Positions 24,301 to 37,900 of a stretch of 64,000 nt of DNA are shown here, one piece after another. The stretch comes from Lucifuga dentata (lineage: Eukaryota; Chordata; Actinopteri; Ophidiiformes; Bythitidae): the NCBI GenBank assembly GCA_014773175.1, contig VXCM01005126.1, positions 1 to 64,000 on the forward strand, in the 5' to 3' direction. Both the position numbers and the translations under genes were made by a program. The stretch's first letter is position 1, and every line of letters starts with the position of its first letter. Below the pieces are notes generated by a model that worked only from the letters and a program-made list of their open reading frames with translations, was not told the origin of the DNA and made no database searches.

Positions 24301-27300
24301 GGTTGTCAGTACCGTAAAGTGTATGTGGGCTGCAAAATTGCTGGTATTGTCCTTTAATGTCAACCAGTTATTCATACTGGGAAGAACTCCCTTTGTAGGA
24401 TATAAACTATGGAGGATTGCAATCATCCACTGCAGCACAAAGTGTGATATTAATGAGGTTGGAACGTTTCCCTGCTCACCAGGCTTGTGCTTAATGTTGT
24501 CCTTGGAGCCGCATTTTGAGGTCACCTTACTCAGATCCACCTTCTTGTTGAGTATCTGCACCTGCCAAACGTCACAAACATTTCCATCATCCGTGTTAGA
24601 AAATAACTAACCATCATACATATCATACAACATGGCAAACAATACAAACTGAGATTATTATTATTTTCATCGCTCTCATGACATTCTGAAGTGTGACAGC
24701 GGTAAAAAAAAAAAAAAAAANAAAAAAAAAAAAAAAAGAAAAAGAAAAAAGGTGTAACTATTAATATTAATCCTCTGAAGGCTCATATCATTTTTTTCTA
24801 GAAAGTTTTTCATTCTAGAACAAAAAAAACAAGGTAAAAGAATTTTGGAAAAAAGATTTAAAAAGAAATTATAAAAGGTTATCAATTTTCTGCTTGATTC
24901 AAGTAGAATCTAGAATCTAAAATAAATAGAAAATAAAAGAAAGTGTTTTAAAATCAGCTAACAATTTATTAAAGGTAATTTTAGACTTTAGAGGGTTAAT
25001 AATGTTTTATTACAGTCAAGTTTGATGTACATTAGTCTCATATTCTAATACTTCTGAAATTTGTCAATCGCCTATAAAGCACTCTGAGTTGCACTGACTG
25101 GTATGAAAGGTGATATATAAATAAAGTTTGACTGACTGATTGATTGATTGATTGAAGTATACCAGGACGTTGTGCCAATGAAGGGCCAAGGCACACCTAC
25201 GTAACTCTCTAATCATGTGATTAGTCACACCTGTGTGTGTTTCATAGTGTAATGTCCACGGTGAGGTATTTCCACCACTGAGGGACGGGTTCCTTTCTGG
25301 TCCCTAAACCTAATTTGGAACCTGTTTGAAGCGTTTTGACCAAAAATAAATTGGTTTGGAACAAAAAAAAAATTCTCATGTGGAACCAGAAAACAGCAGG
25401 ACCTGGAGTGGGGACCTGATGACATCATAAGTGGGCGTGTTCCTCTGTGAAAGTTAAAAGTTGAAGTAAATGCTGCAAATAATAAAAGCTTGCAGGTAAA
25501 CAATGTGGTCCACCATCTTACTCGTTTTCATTAATCTACTTCCTCTGTTACTTCATGGCTTATGCTAAAAATTGGTGGAAATGTGGGCTGGTTGGCTTAA
25601 TGGCAACTTGTTTCCATGGATACCAAATGGAAAAACGTCAACTGAGAAAGATCTATTGACATAATGATGTAATGCTGATGTTCAGAATTCAGACGAATTG
25701 AATTAAGATTTTATTATTGGCAGGAATTGATCAGCAGAGGAAACAAACAAGTGAAGACGATCATCAGTAAGTGGGAAAAATGTGGAACAGGGACACTAAT
25801 GAGATCAGGACGTCCCCCAAACGCTGTTGACAAGACAAGAAAAAAATTTTTTAGGGTTACCAAGAGTCTTATGGGGAAAGATGGCAAGTTTTGCCCCACA
25901 GCCACAAAACATACACCCAAGCCCAACACATGCTTGCAGAAAAATCCATGAAATTATCAGAAAATGTCCAATGGTCTGATGAGGCAGATGTTAAATGTTC
26001 TAGCTTACTTCCACAAGATACGTCTGACATAAGTACAACACAGTCCATCGGGCATTGATCAACAATCTTAAAGGACCATACCACCCATTTTGCATGTTTG
26101 AGCCTAATATATTCAATTTCATACATGTTACATTACTGACAATCATTTCCCAAAGGATAAAACCGTGTTTCAGCTTTCCTGATATTTTGCAAAATCTCTT
26201 AATCTTTCAAAATCAAATATTCAAGTGATACACCCACCTTAAAAATCCATGTTTCTCCTGCTAATAGTTACACAGCCTTATGAAGTCACGGTCCTTTAAA
26301 TTTTTCCATAAACGCAGGTCTTCTTTTGGGACTATATTCCCCGGTGGAGGCATACATTCACTCCACGCTTTTTATTGAGCTTAAACACTAAAATTACATA
26401 ACTTCTAAAAAAACCTGAATACACGTCTTGTTGGTGATGATGGATTACCTATCCCAAGAACGTTTACAGTATCAACAAGTTGATTTTAATAGCAGAATGA
26501 ACTGAAACCAATGGAGGTCTGGAAGGTAGGAAAAACATTTTTAATTCACCGTTCCAGTAGTATGCTTTGGAAAATGATTGTCAGTAACGTTACATGTATG
26601 AAAATAGAATATATTATGCTCAAACATGCAAAATGGTGGTATGGTCCTTCAAAATGAAGCAGGCTGGTGGCAGCATCAGGCTTCAGGCTGCTTTTCTTCA
26701 GCAGGGCCAGGAGCTCCAGTCAGGATAAAGGGGAAAATAAATGGCTCTAAATGTCAGAATATTTTGCCAGAGTGAGAAAAGTAATGAAGAGGAGCACATC
26801 CAGGTTAGCCAAGGAATGGCTTCAAAAAAACAAAAGGAAGACGCAAGGCTGGAGTGGTCCAATGTAAAGAAGCCACAGCAGAACGGATTCTTGCACAATC
26901 TTGTTTTTTGTTTTTTCACTCGTTTGCTTGATTTGTGTTCGTTACAAAGTCACATTAAAGGTTGAAAGATTTATGATTTATGTTGATTTCAGTCCCTGCT
27001 ATTGCCTTTTTTTCCCCCATGAAACAACTATACTCTGAACTGCACATGTGCTTTGTGATTTATCCACACAGAACCAGAAATCTGTTGTGGAGTCGGAGCG
27101 AATGGAAAGCTGGCGGTGTTTAACTGCTCGCATGACGTTCAGGAAGTTAGTGGCAGGGCACACAGGAATAGCTCAGTTAGCTAAATCTGGCACAAAGCTT
27201 CTCAATTTGAGATTAATGTGCATGGCCGCTGTTTAAATAAATAAATGAACTTAAGGAAGCAGGGACTGTGAAGCGGGTTCTGAGGAAGGGTGAGGCTTAA

Positions 27301-30300
27301 AGCTTGCTAGCATGCTGTCAGAGTCAGAATACATAACTGGTCTTTGTATTTGATTAAAAGGATCATACCAACAATCGTGCATGTTTGAGCCCGATACATA
27401 CGATCTGTATACAATGTTACACTACTGACAACCATTTCCCAAAATATACGGCTTTAGTAGAAATTTCAGATTGTTTTTCCTACCTTTCAGACTGCCATTG
27501 CTTTCAGTTCGTTCCAGTTCACTATAAAATCAACTTGTAGAGACTTGAAACATGCTTGAGACATGAAATCCATCACAGCAAACATGATGTCTATTAGGTT
27601 TTTTTTGTGGAAATAACTTTATTTAATAATCCAACACGGAGCTGCACAGAAGACGATGTATGTATCCGCCAGGAAATATAGTCCCAGAAGATGGCTTTTA
27701 CAGAGAAATTAAAATGGCCATGCCTTCTACAGTCATGTTTAAGTGTTAAAAGGCCAAACACTGAATTTTAAGGTGGATGCATCGCCTGAACAATTGATTT
27801 TGAAAGATTAGCGGATTTGAAAAAGTAACAGGAAAACTAAAATACGGTTTTATGTTTTGGAAATTGGTTGTCAGTAACGTAACATGTTGCATACGTTGGG
27901 CTCAATCATGCATAACCGTCGGTATGGTCCTTTAAGGTGCCGCTGTCCTTCAGTAACGTGGATCTTCATCATGCTGAACGTCTGATAAATTGTATGCATT
28001 AAGTGCTCCGGCCGTGGAGCGGGCGGTACTTACATTCCCTCCACCAGGAACATGCTTCATATTGTCCTTGGAGCCCAAGCGTGAAGTGACATGGCTGAAG
28101 TCCAGCTTTTTGGAGACTATCTGAACCTACATGGACAGCATAGCAGCAAGGGGGGGGGGGGGGGGGGGGGGGNNNNNNNNNNNNNNNNNNNNNNNNNNNN
28201 NNNNNGGGGGGGGGGTGAGGAGATCACATAACGTGACAGGAAGCGAAAGAAGAGGGGATTGGAAATGAAGAGAAGACCAGAGAAGAGAATAGAGGAGAGG
28301 AGTCACCAACACAGCAGGGTTAGAGAGGAAGGAACAGAGGGATGCAGCGAGGTTCATCACCAAACTGTTTTAACCGCTCTGACTTGTGCTGCCATTAGAA
28401 CAGCGGGAAAATATGTGGAAAATAGTCAAGCACAGTTTTTACCCAAGCCTGAGGAAATGACAGCATCGAAGCTACTGAATGTTACACAAAATTTAGTTTA
28501 TGGAAGTCGTGAAAGTTGTTGGAGTTACATGAATGGAGATGCAAACTGCTGTGGATCTGAAGGATTAGAGAGAGGAGGAGGAGTGGAGACGCGAGGAAGA
28601 GCGGCGTAAGCAGGTTACAGGTGTGTCGCATTAATTATTAATTACTCTAACAAAAGTCACGCTGCTGGAAGTTTAGCATGGCCCAAACTAACTACAGAAA
28701 CACTTTATGTCCACATCAGCCGCATGTTTCTTTCAAACACACACACACACACACACACACGGTCACAGACGTGTCAGTAGCAGGTCAGAGCTCAGCGCTG
28801 TGACAGTCAGCGTGCTCCTCTGGGTGTCATTATGTCATCATTATGTCATGCATTTATGTGTGTGTGTCTTAATTTGTTATATAGAATGCAAAGGACTGTA
28901 TATTTTTGATTTAATAATAGTAAAAAAATACTGCCAAATTAAATTCTTGATTGTCTGGCAGGTAGAATGGAAACATTCCCACAGACGCCAAACTATCTCT
29001 CCTCATCATCGCACTCGATTTAAAATATCTGTGGGAATTATATTTTAAAGGAGCAATACTTCAATACTTCTATGTATGCTTTAGCCCATTAACCGTACAT
29101 CACATACAGTTTAACTTACACTTTAAACGAATGCAGGTTTACTTTAAAGGGCTCATCTGTATTACCAAAACTAGTACAACAGTAGATGGGCCTTTGACCG
29201 TGTTTTGTGATGTCATTAGTCTAGGTGGAGTGAGACATTTATTTGAATCCATTCTCTTTCTATAAGCCGTAACAGGAGCAGAAAGGCTGCTACGTGTTTC
29301 CACCAACATGCCTGTCTGAGAGTCAGAAGGTGGTGGAAACTGACTTTTCACCAGTTTTGTAGTTCTCTGACTCTGCCACTCATCACCCTACCTGTTAGCG
29401 TGGGCATTCTGAACAGATATAATCATGGTGGATATTTGATGAGATCTCTGATCAAACTGGAGGAAGCTTGCAGCCTTTAAGCACACCATGTATCCAAACC
29501 NCCCCCCCCCCCCCAAAAAAAAAATGGATAGCTGTGCAATAGAAGATTCAAGATTCCAACAAAAGTTTAACATGGCTATTTGACTTTAAAAGTGCAAAGA
29601 AAAAGCAAAAAAAAACAAAAAAACAAAAAACACTCAGATCTAGTTGAAAATGGCCACTACCAGGCTGTATACTGCTGGTTGCTAGGCAACCACAATAACA
29701 CAACAAGCGTTTTCATTCAAATTCAGCAGGTTTTAAAGGAGAACTAAAGAAAGTAATTAACTATAAAACAGCAGAGGAAACTCTGGTGAGAAGCATGGAG
29801 GTTACATATATTTTAAAATTAGAAATAATGATCTGGCTGGAATAAAAGCCNTCATAAGGAAGGAGATAGATGCCAGTCTACGGGGATTTTGCTGTAAAAT
29901 GGATTAATGGTGACAAAAACTAATCATGGGATCTTTTTAGGAAACTTTTACCTTCCAAACGACGGTAAGATTATAAATTTATTCCATATTTTAGTGATGT
30001 TTTGGTCAGCAAAGTAAAATCAAACAAAGGTTAATGAACAACTCTATCTATTGCAAACAAATAACTACTATATAAATAACTATCTACATGTCAACATAAA
30101 TAACTATTAATAAATAAATAACTATTTACATATTAAAATAAATTTTCCATTTTCAACATAAACATAAAACATTTGTTACAAAGCCCACTAGGGCATGGCG
30201 TCTTGTTGTCTTCTGTTGTAAATTTTAGGCATTTTAGGCAGCTGAAAATTACTGCTGGCTAACTCTGGCACATTTACAGAGATGTTGATTAATGTGCGTT

Positions 30301-33300
30301 GAAATGCATGTCACGGTTCATCTGGCTGTGTGTGTGCGTGTCAGTGTGTGTGTGACAGCAGTGAACAGTTGTATTTTTTTTTTAAGGCTGGGTCTAGCTT
30401 CCATCCTGCAATTGGATTTTATCTTACAATCTACCTGGGCGGGCCGCCCAAGTACAGCCTATGTATGGGAAACACTGGCTTCTGTTGGAGCTATTTCACA
30501 TCTCAAAATCAGCTAAACTGATGGGTGTTCACATGGTGCCTGTTGAGATCTGATAAATAAAGTCAAAGGATGTGGAAGGCGGTGATGATGATGATGACGG
30601 CATAAGATGCTGGGTCAACTGTCTCATTTCTAAAACTTTAAGTCACTGCTCAGTGTAAAGCTAACACTGGAGAATCAATCCCACGTTATTATAGCCAGCT
30701 CACATGGAAAATAAATTCTTTATGTGCCTAGAAAACACATGAAGGTTTCCATATAAGGTTTTAAATCAGTCTGGCCTTTAACTTAGAAAGGAGGGATAAT
30801 TATTTGTCAGTGGTGTAATTACACTTGATAAAAATCTCCAGAGGCATGTGTGAATTTCATTAAAGGCAGAGAGGCTGTAAGAAATAAAAAAATTAAAAAT
30901 GAAACGGCATTTGAATCAGAACCTGCGATACTGCTTTTTCTAAAGCCTGCGCTTCTATTTTTCAGTCTGAGCTGAAAGAAAAAAAAACATGAAAAACAAA
31001 GCAAAACAAAATGCTGGAATAGGAGAGAGAGAGAGAGAGAGAGAGAGGTGTGGTATATGGTGAAGGATGGGCGGATGAAGGGGACTCACTTTGCCCTGGC
31101 TCGTTTCTTTGGAGGCGACACCCCTGTTCTGAGAGGCAGAAGACACCTGGGGAGACAAGCCCACCCCGGGTNCTTTGGAGGCGACACCCCTGTTCTGAGA
31201 GGCAGAAGACACCTGGGGAGACAAGCCCACCCCGGGTCAACAACACTCCTCAAAATAACACAAAGGAGGAGACGGAGGAGGAGAAAGCATGGAGGGTGAG
31301 TTTGAAGGAGAGAAAAGAGGCTGAGATAGGGGATTAATAATGAAAAAGGCAGAGGACAAATTAGGAAAAAGAGGAGGAATTTAGTAGCAACGGTTAAATG
31401 AGGTAAAAGAAAGAGCAGGACTAAAGAAGGAAGCACAAAGGGCAGGAAGAAGGAAGGACAGGGCTGAAGAAGGAAGGACAGGACTAAAGCAGGAAGGGCA
31501 GGACAGAAGCAGGAAGCAGAAAGAGCATAAAAAGGGAAAGGCGGGACTGAAGAAGAAAGCAGGAAGGGCATGAAGGAAGAACAGGACAGATGAAGGAAGC
31601 AGGAAGAGATAAAAAGGGGAAGGACAGGACTGACAAAGGGAGCAGGAAGAGCATGAAAAGGCAAGGGCAAGAGACGAAGGAAGCAGGAAGGGCACAAAGA
31701 AGGAAAAGACTGAAGAAGCACCAAGAAAGAATGAAAAACTGAAGAGGAAAAAAAGTGGAAAAAACAGAAGTAGGACAACTTGACAGAGGGGAGGAAGACA
31801 GAAACAGGCGTCCTATGCCTTTTTCCACAGGCGTGTTTCTCTGCATTACTGCATCACATGCAGTCAGAAGCTGTAAGTGTGTAAGCGGTTAAAGGAAAGC
31901 TCGCTGAAGGCTCTAAACTAGGAGAGAAGGTGGAATGGTAGTCCATGGTGTGTAGATGACACTGCGTTAGGAGACATTTTACAGGAAGTCTGAACTGGTT
32001 AACGGAGGGACGTTGGGGTCAAACCCAAGCAAAACCAAGGAGCCGAAGACAGGAAGACATAAGAAATGTAAAGACATATTCTAAAGTTAGGTTGAGATGT
32101 GTTTTAATGACATTTAGGCTGATAGCTGAATAAAAAGTGGTACATGTATTATATTCCCTCAAAAGAACTACTTAAAGTATAACTTAAAGGACCATACTGG
32201 TGATATCACGTGTGAGCCCAGTACATATAACCTGCATACATGTTGTGTTACTGACAACCAATTTCCACAACATAAAACCATATTTCAGTTCCCTGATCTT
32301 TAAAAATTAAATATTCAGTTGATACATCCACCTTAAAATTCTATGTTTCGCCTGTTAACACTTTTGTACGACTGCAGAAGGCACGGCCATTTTAATTTCT
32401 CTCTTCTGGGACTATATTTTCTGGCGGAGAAATACATCGTCTTCTGTGCTTCCGTGTTGAATCAGTTAAAGTTACTTCAACAACAACAAAAAAATAACTG
32501 TCTTATTCGCTGTGATAAATTTTGTATCTCAAGGTGTTTCAAGTCTCTTCAAGTTGATTTTAATACTGGAATGAATTGAAACCAACGTCAGTCTGAAAGG
32601 TAGGAAAAACAATTCTAAAATTTACCACGCCAGTGGTATATTTATGAAAATGGCTGTCTGTATGTTAACATGATTTAACGTTTGATTTATTGAGCTCAAA
32701 CAAGCAAAACCCCTGGTATTGTCCTTTAAGAAGTGTTTGATGGAACCATTGTGTCACTTTCAGTATTAAAAATCAGACGTTTTGCAGCAACAGCAGAGTG
32801 TTGTTAGTGTTGGGAAAATACACGCTAACACACACACTATTTACACCTTGTATTAAAATGTCGTTATCTGTCTCAGCTGTGCACATATTTATTTCTTTTT
32901 ATGGTTTAAAACGAGATCTCTGTTGACCTTGTACAAATATTAACGTACATATTATCTTTGCTCTTAAAACAAAACAAAGGAGCAGAGATAGTACTGGAAC
33001 TGACACTTTTGAGGATGTGCTGTTTTGGAGGTTTTCTGGAGACGCTTGTTCGCATGTTTGTACGTTTTAGACCTTAAAATAATAATAATAAAAAAGTCTT
33101 CATCTGCACTCTTCCTGCATTGTGATTGGATCTCAGTACAGGGTTGTTATGTGATGAACGTTTCCTCGTTGCTCCATGGATGATAATCATCCATTTTTAA
33201 AAGCAGTAACAAATAAGGTGCAGGTTCCCATTTGCAGAAGTCACAACTCAACAGCCGATTCAAACTAACTTTATTAAGCAGATGAGCAGGAAGAGGCGGG

Positions 33301-34855
33301 TGGATAGATTATTTCTCATGAATGTTCTGTACGGATTGGCTAGCTGTGATCGAGACTGGATCACAGTTTGAGCATGGTTGCATTCTGGTTGCATTTGCAA
33401 ATTGCATTATCGCACCTTTTCCTTTTATGTCAATAACATGCCGATCGCATTTTATTAAAAGGTGTAAGCTGGGCGATAGGAGCGGTGTTGGACGACTGAA
33501 GAAACCTGAAAGGACTCACCTTCCCTCCTCCAGGCTGGTGCTTTATGTTGTCCGTAGAGCCAATCTTAGAACGAGCATTTCGGACGTCAGGGCCCGGCGC
33601 CGTGCTGGGGCGAGCTGTGGTCCGTGAGGTGGTGGTCGTGGTGGTACTTGCGGTGGAGGAAGTGGCCCGGGGGGCGCGGGGCACCGGGGGCTTCTTCTCC
33701 GGCACTGTGGTGGACGTGGTGGTGGGTCTGGTTGCTGCGGTTCGAGTACGGGAGGCGGCGCCAGTCAGAGCAGAGCTGCGGGTGGTGCTGAGCTTCGGCT
33801 TAGTAGAATCTGCCGGAAACATACGAGTATTATATGTTACAAAGCTTAACAACTTTTACTAACATTTCTACATACATACCTGAATATTTTAAACAAAATC
33901 ATCATAATTAATTTCATGTAATGATGTGTTTTCCAGAATGGACTGACAGCACTTTGGGTTAACTCTTTGATTACAGCAAGTTAAAGTCTTGAAAACATTT
34001 TAATAATGAACCAACTGAAAAACCAATCTGATTAAAGAAACAGTAAAAATAAATTTGATTAATTTTCTAATCTGAAGCTGCATTTGTTGAAAATTATTTT
34101 GGTGCAAAAACTCACTAAAGGAGATGAGAACAGTTCAACATCTGTTTTGGATATTATACGCTGATTGTAGATTTAAGGAGAGTTAAAGGAGCATACCAGT
34201 GATTTAGCATGTTTGAGCCTCATAAATACATTACTGCCAACCACTTTCCAAAACATACTACAGGCGAGGTAAATTTCAAAATGTTTTTCCGACCTTCCAG
34301 ACTGCCACTGGTTTCAGTTCATTCTAGTACACTATAAAAAAATCAGCTTGTAGAGACTCAAAACACACTCGAGATACATAATTCATCACAGGGAACAACA
34401 TGATGTTATTATTTTTTGTCAAAGTTACTCAACTGATCCAACATGGATCCAACAAAAGAAAATGTTCTGTGTCTCCGCTAGTTCCAGGAGAAGATGGCTT
34501 ATACAGAGAAACTAAAATGGCCCTCCCTTCTATAATTGTGCATAAGTGCTAGCAGACAAAACATTGAATTTTAAGGTGGACTGGAAGATTTTCCAAAATA
34601 ACACAAAAACTAAAATACAGTATTATGTTTTGGAAAATGCTCAGGAGTAACTTAATGCGGGTTGCATTTATTGGCTTAAACATGCAAAACCACCAGTATG
34701 GTCCTTTAAGTTCACAGTGTGTTAAAATCAGCCAAATGTGTAGAACACTGAAAATCCGTGGAGAGATGAGCCCAACATCATCCAAACACCAAAACTGATT
34801 TTTAAAATAATATATAAAAAGCAATGTTCTCTTTCTCTATTAAGCAGGAAAGAAA

Positions 34856-34901
<46 letters not shown>

Positions 34902-37900
34902 TGCTGAACTGATACTTGAATTTCGCTTTTGGAAGCTTGGAAGTGAAGACATGCTAAATGCTGCAGTAACAGCACCATCTGCTGGACATTTGATGTAGGT
35001 GTAAGTGGGTGAAATATTTTTTTTTTAAGGAGAAAATGTTCAGATGATTTATTTTGAACACCAATAATCATTCTAAAAGTTCCTCCTCCACACTTAAACA
35101 ACATACTAAGGCCTCCATGTTGTATCTTTCTGATATGACTAAATCAAATTTAGCCAATTTAAACTTTACTGTACTTTATTACTGACTTATTTATTTTTAT
35201 TACAGCAATAATTGGAATTTAACATGTGATAGACGTGGTTTTGTAACTGCAGTGCATGAAACGTGACGTGTGACGTGGTTTAGCAGAACATATTAAAATC
35301 TGTAGATTCACATGAATTTCGTGCTGCGTCAGATCTTTCTTCAGACGCTGAATGCTGAACCCTGCATCCTAAAGTCAATCCTCCATGAGAGATTAACGTG
35401 CAACACACATCTGCGGTTCAAGTTAAGTCGTGTTTAGTTGAGGAAATCCTCCCTCGCCTCCGTCTCTCTGGAGATTAGACGACCTGCGGCGGTACGAGCG
35501 GACGCTAATCTCTCTCCGGCCTGTCGGCGCTGAACGCCTCTCTGAGCCTTTCAGCGTTGTCACAGTTAGGACGTGCGCATCGCGGTGTGACTGTGCACGT
35601 CACACTCCTGCTGCCAGAATGAAAACTAATCTTCTGACAGGAAGAGCTAGGACGGAGCGGGAACGGAGAGAGAAAAAAGTTATGTACGGTGAGGCTCAAA
35701 AGTCTGAGACCACATGTAAAATCCGTGATGTTTTCCATGTTGAGGTGTAAATAATCAGAAAGTATGATGTCATAGAAGCTCTGTGGAACATCGTCACATC
35801 ATGCTGGATAACTTGGCTCATCAGGTTTTTACAGACGTGTGGAGTTCATGATGCTGTCATTAAAGGACCATACTGTCCATTTTGCATGTTCGAGCCTAAT
35901 ATATTCAATTTTCATACATGTAACGTTACTGATAATCATTTCCCAAAGCATACTACTGGAACGGTGAATTAAAAATATTTTTCCTACCTTCCAGACCTCC
36001 ATTGGTTTCAGTTCATCCTGCTATTAAAATCAACTTGCTGATACTTGAAACGTTCTTGGGATAGGTAATCCATCATCACCAACAAGACGTGTATTCGGGG
36101 TTTTTTAGAAGTTATGTAATTTTAGTGTTTAAGCTCAATAAAAAGCGTGGCGTGAATGTATGCCTCCACCAGGGAATATAGTCCCAAAAGAAGACCTGTG
36201 TTTATGGAAAAATTTAAAGGACCGTGACTTCATAAGGCTGTGTAACTATTAGCAGGAGAAACATGGATTTTTAAGGTGGGTGTATCACTTGAATATTTGA
36301 TTTTGAAAGATTAAGAGATTTTGCAAAATATCAGGAAAGCTGAAATACGGTTTTATCCTTTGGGAAATGATTGTCAGTAACGTAACATGTATGAAAATTG
36401 AATATATTCGGCTCAAACATGAAAAATGGTCCTTTAATGCAAAAGGGGGGCATATCAAATACTAAGATATTCTGACATTCATAGTCATTTTTCAAAGATT
36501 CAACTTTTCATTCTAATTATTAAGATGATATTATCATTTGCAATCAAAAATCTTGAATTAAATTCAAAAAGAACGCAAAATAGAAGCATTTTCATAGTGG
36601 TCTCAGACTTTTGGACTCCACGGTGTGCAGCGAGGAAAAATTCAGAGAGGGAGAGCAGATCGGTGTGAAGAGGAGTTGGTAATAATTTTGCTTGAGGGAG
36701 TTTACAGATTTGTTGATGGTTTGCTCTGGTCTGAATCTAAACTGTTATAACGTTGAATTTACTGCTTGGTTTGGTTCAGTTTCACACACCAGTCAAACCA
36801 CTTTTATCAACTACTAATGCTAAATACATTTTTTTAGGGCACACAAAAAATGACACAATTTAAATATCTTCCCAAACTGAAATGCTGGATGTCATTTTTT
36901 TTTTTGTACAGAAGCTTACTCTTGCAGCCAGTAAGTGTTTGCAACAAATCTGTAATGTCTTTTTTCTGGAACATTTCGTTGATTTTGAGAGTAATCCACC
37001 CACAGAATTGCTTCCAACAGCCTCCAAAGCAACATGACTTGACTTAAAGTTCAGAACAAGTGTGCAAGCGATTTCTAGGTGAAACTGCAACTGTTAAAAC
37101 ATCCACAATTTAATTAAACAAGAGTAAAAGGATAAAACGTGGCCACGATTGAATTAAAGCCAGGTAATGAATAATAAAATGTGCTCATGTAATTAATAAT
37201 GAATAAAGCGTGGGAATGTGTTCATAAAATGTGGCCATGATATCCTTTTTTCCCAGCTGTTCATGCACAGGGCTCCATACTCGTTTAATTTCTCTGATTT
37301 GAGATTTTTGTCGTTAAGTGGAATCTCAGGACTAAAATCCTGCATTCTGAGGTCGTGTCGTCTGTGCTGGCGTAAGGAAGTGCTGGCAGGGTGGAGTCGG
37401 TTTGTTGTGGTGTGTTTCAGCGTGTGAGGCGTGGAGGAGGAGGAGGAGGAGGAGGAGCTCTCTGGTACCTGCAGTCTTCAGAGCGCCGCTCTTCTTCTCC
37501 TCTCCTGCTTTACTGTCAGGCTTCGAGGCTGAAACGCAGAGTTTTGGTACAACAATTTACAACGACATGACTTAGAAATCAGACTAAAATTATTAAAGGG
37601 CTCATTTATACACTTGCTGGGTATCGTGTGTATGTGTGTGTGTGTGTGTGCCATACCCAGGGGCTTTTTGGCTGCAGCAGCGGTGGTGGTGGTGGTGCGG
37701 GTAGACGTTGTGCGTACGGATGAAGTGGTTTTAATGGTTGCCGTGGTAGCAGTTCCATTTTTGGTGAGGGCGGAGCCTGTTTGGTCTGAGGCGGCAGCAC
37801 CGGCCTTTGACACAGGGGGGCGCTTTTCCGTGGTTGTCTGTGAGGGAAAAAAAACAACCACACAGCTTCTGTCATGTTCTGTAAATTCAGGTCAGACATT

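Noticed and set aside
31086..31846. 230-codon minus-strand frame rich in Phe, Leu, Pro and Ser
   Set aside because: Generated by a degenerate purine-rich repeat on the plus strand; runs through an N-join duplication.
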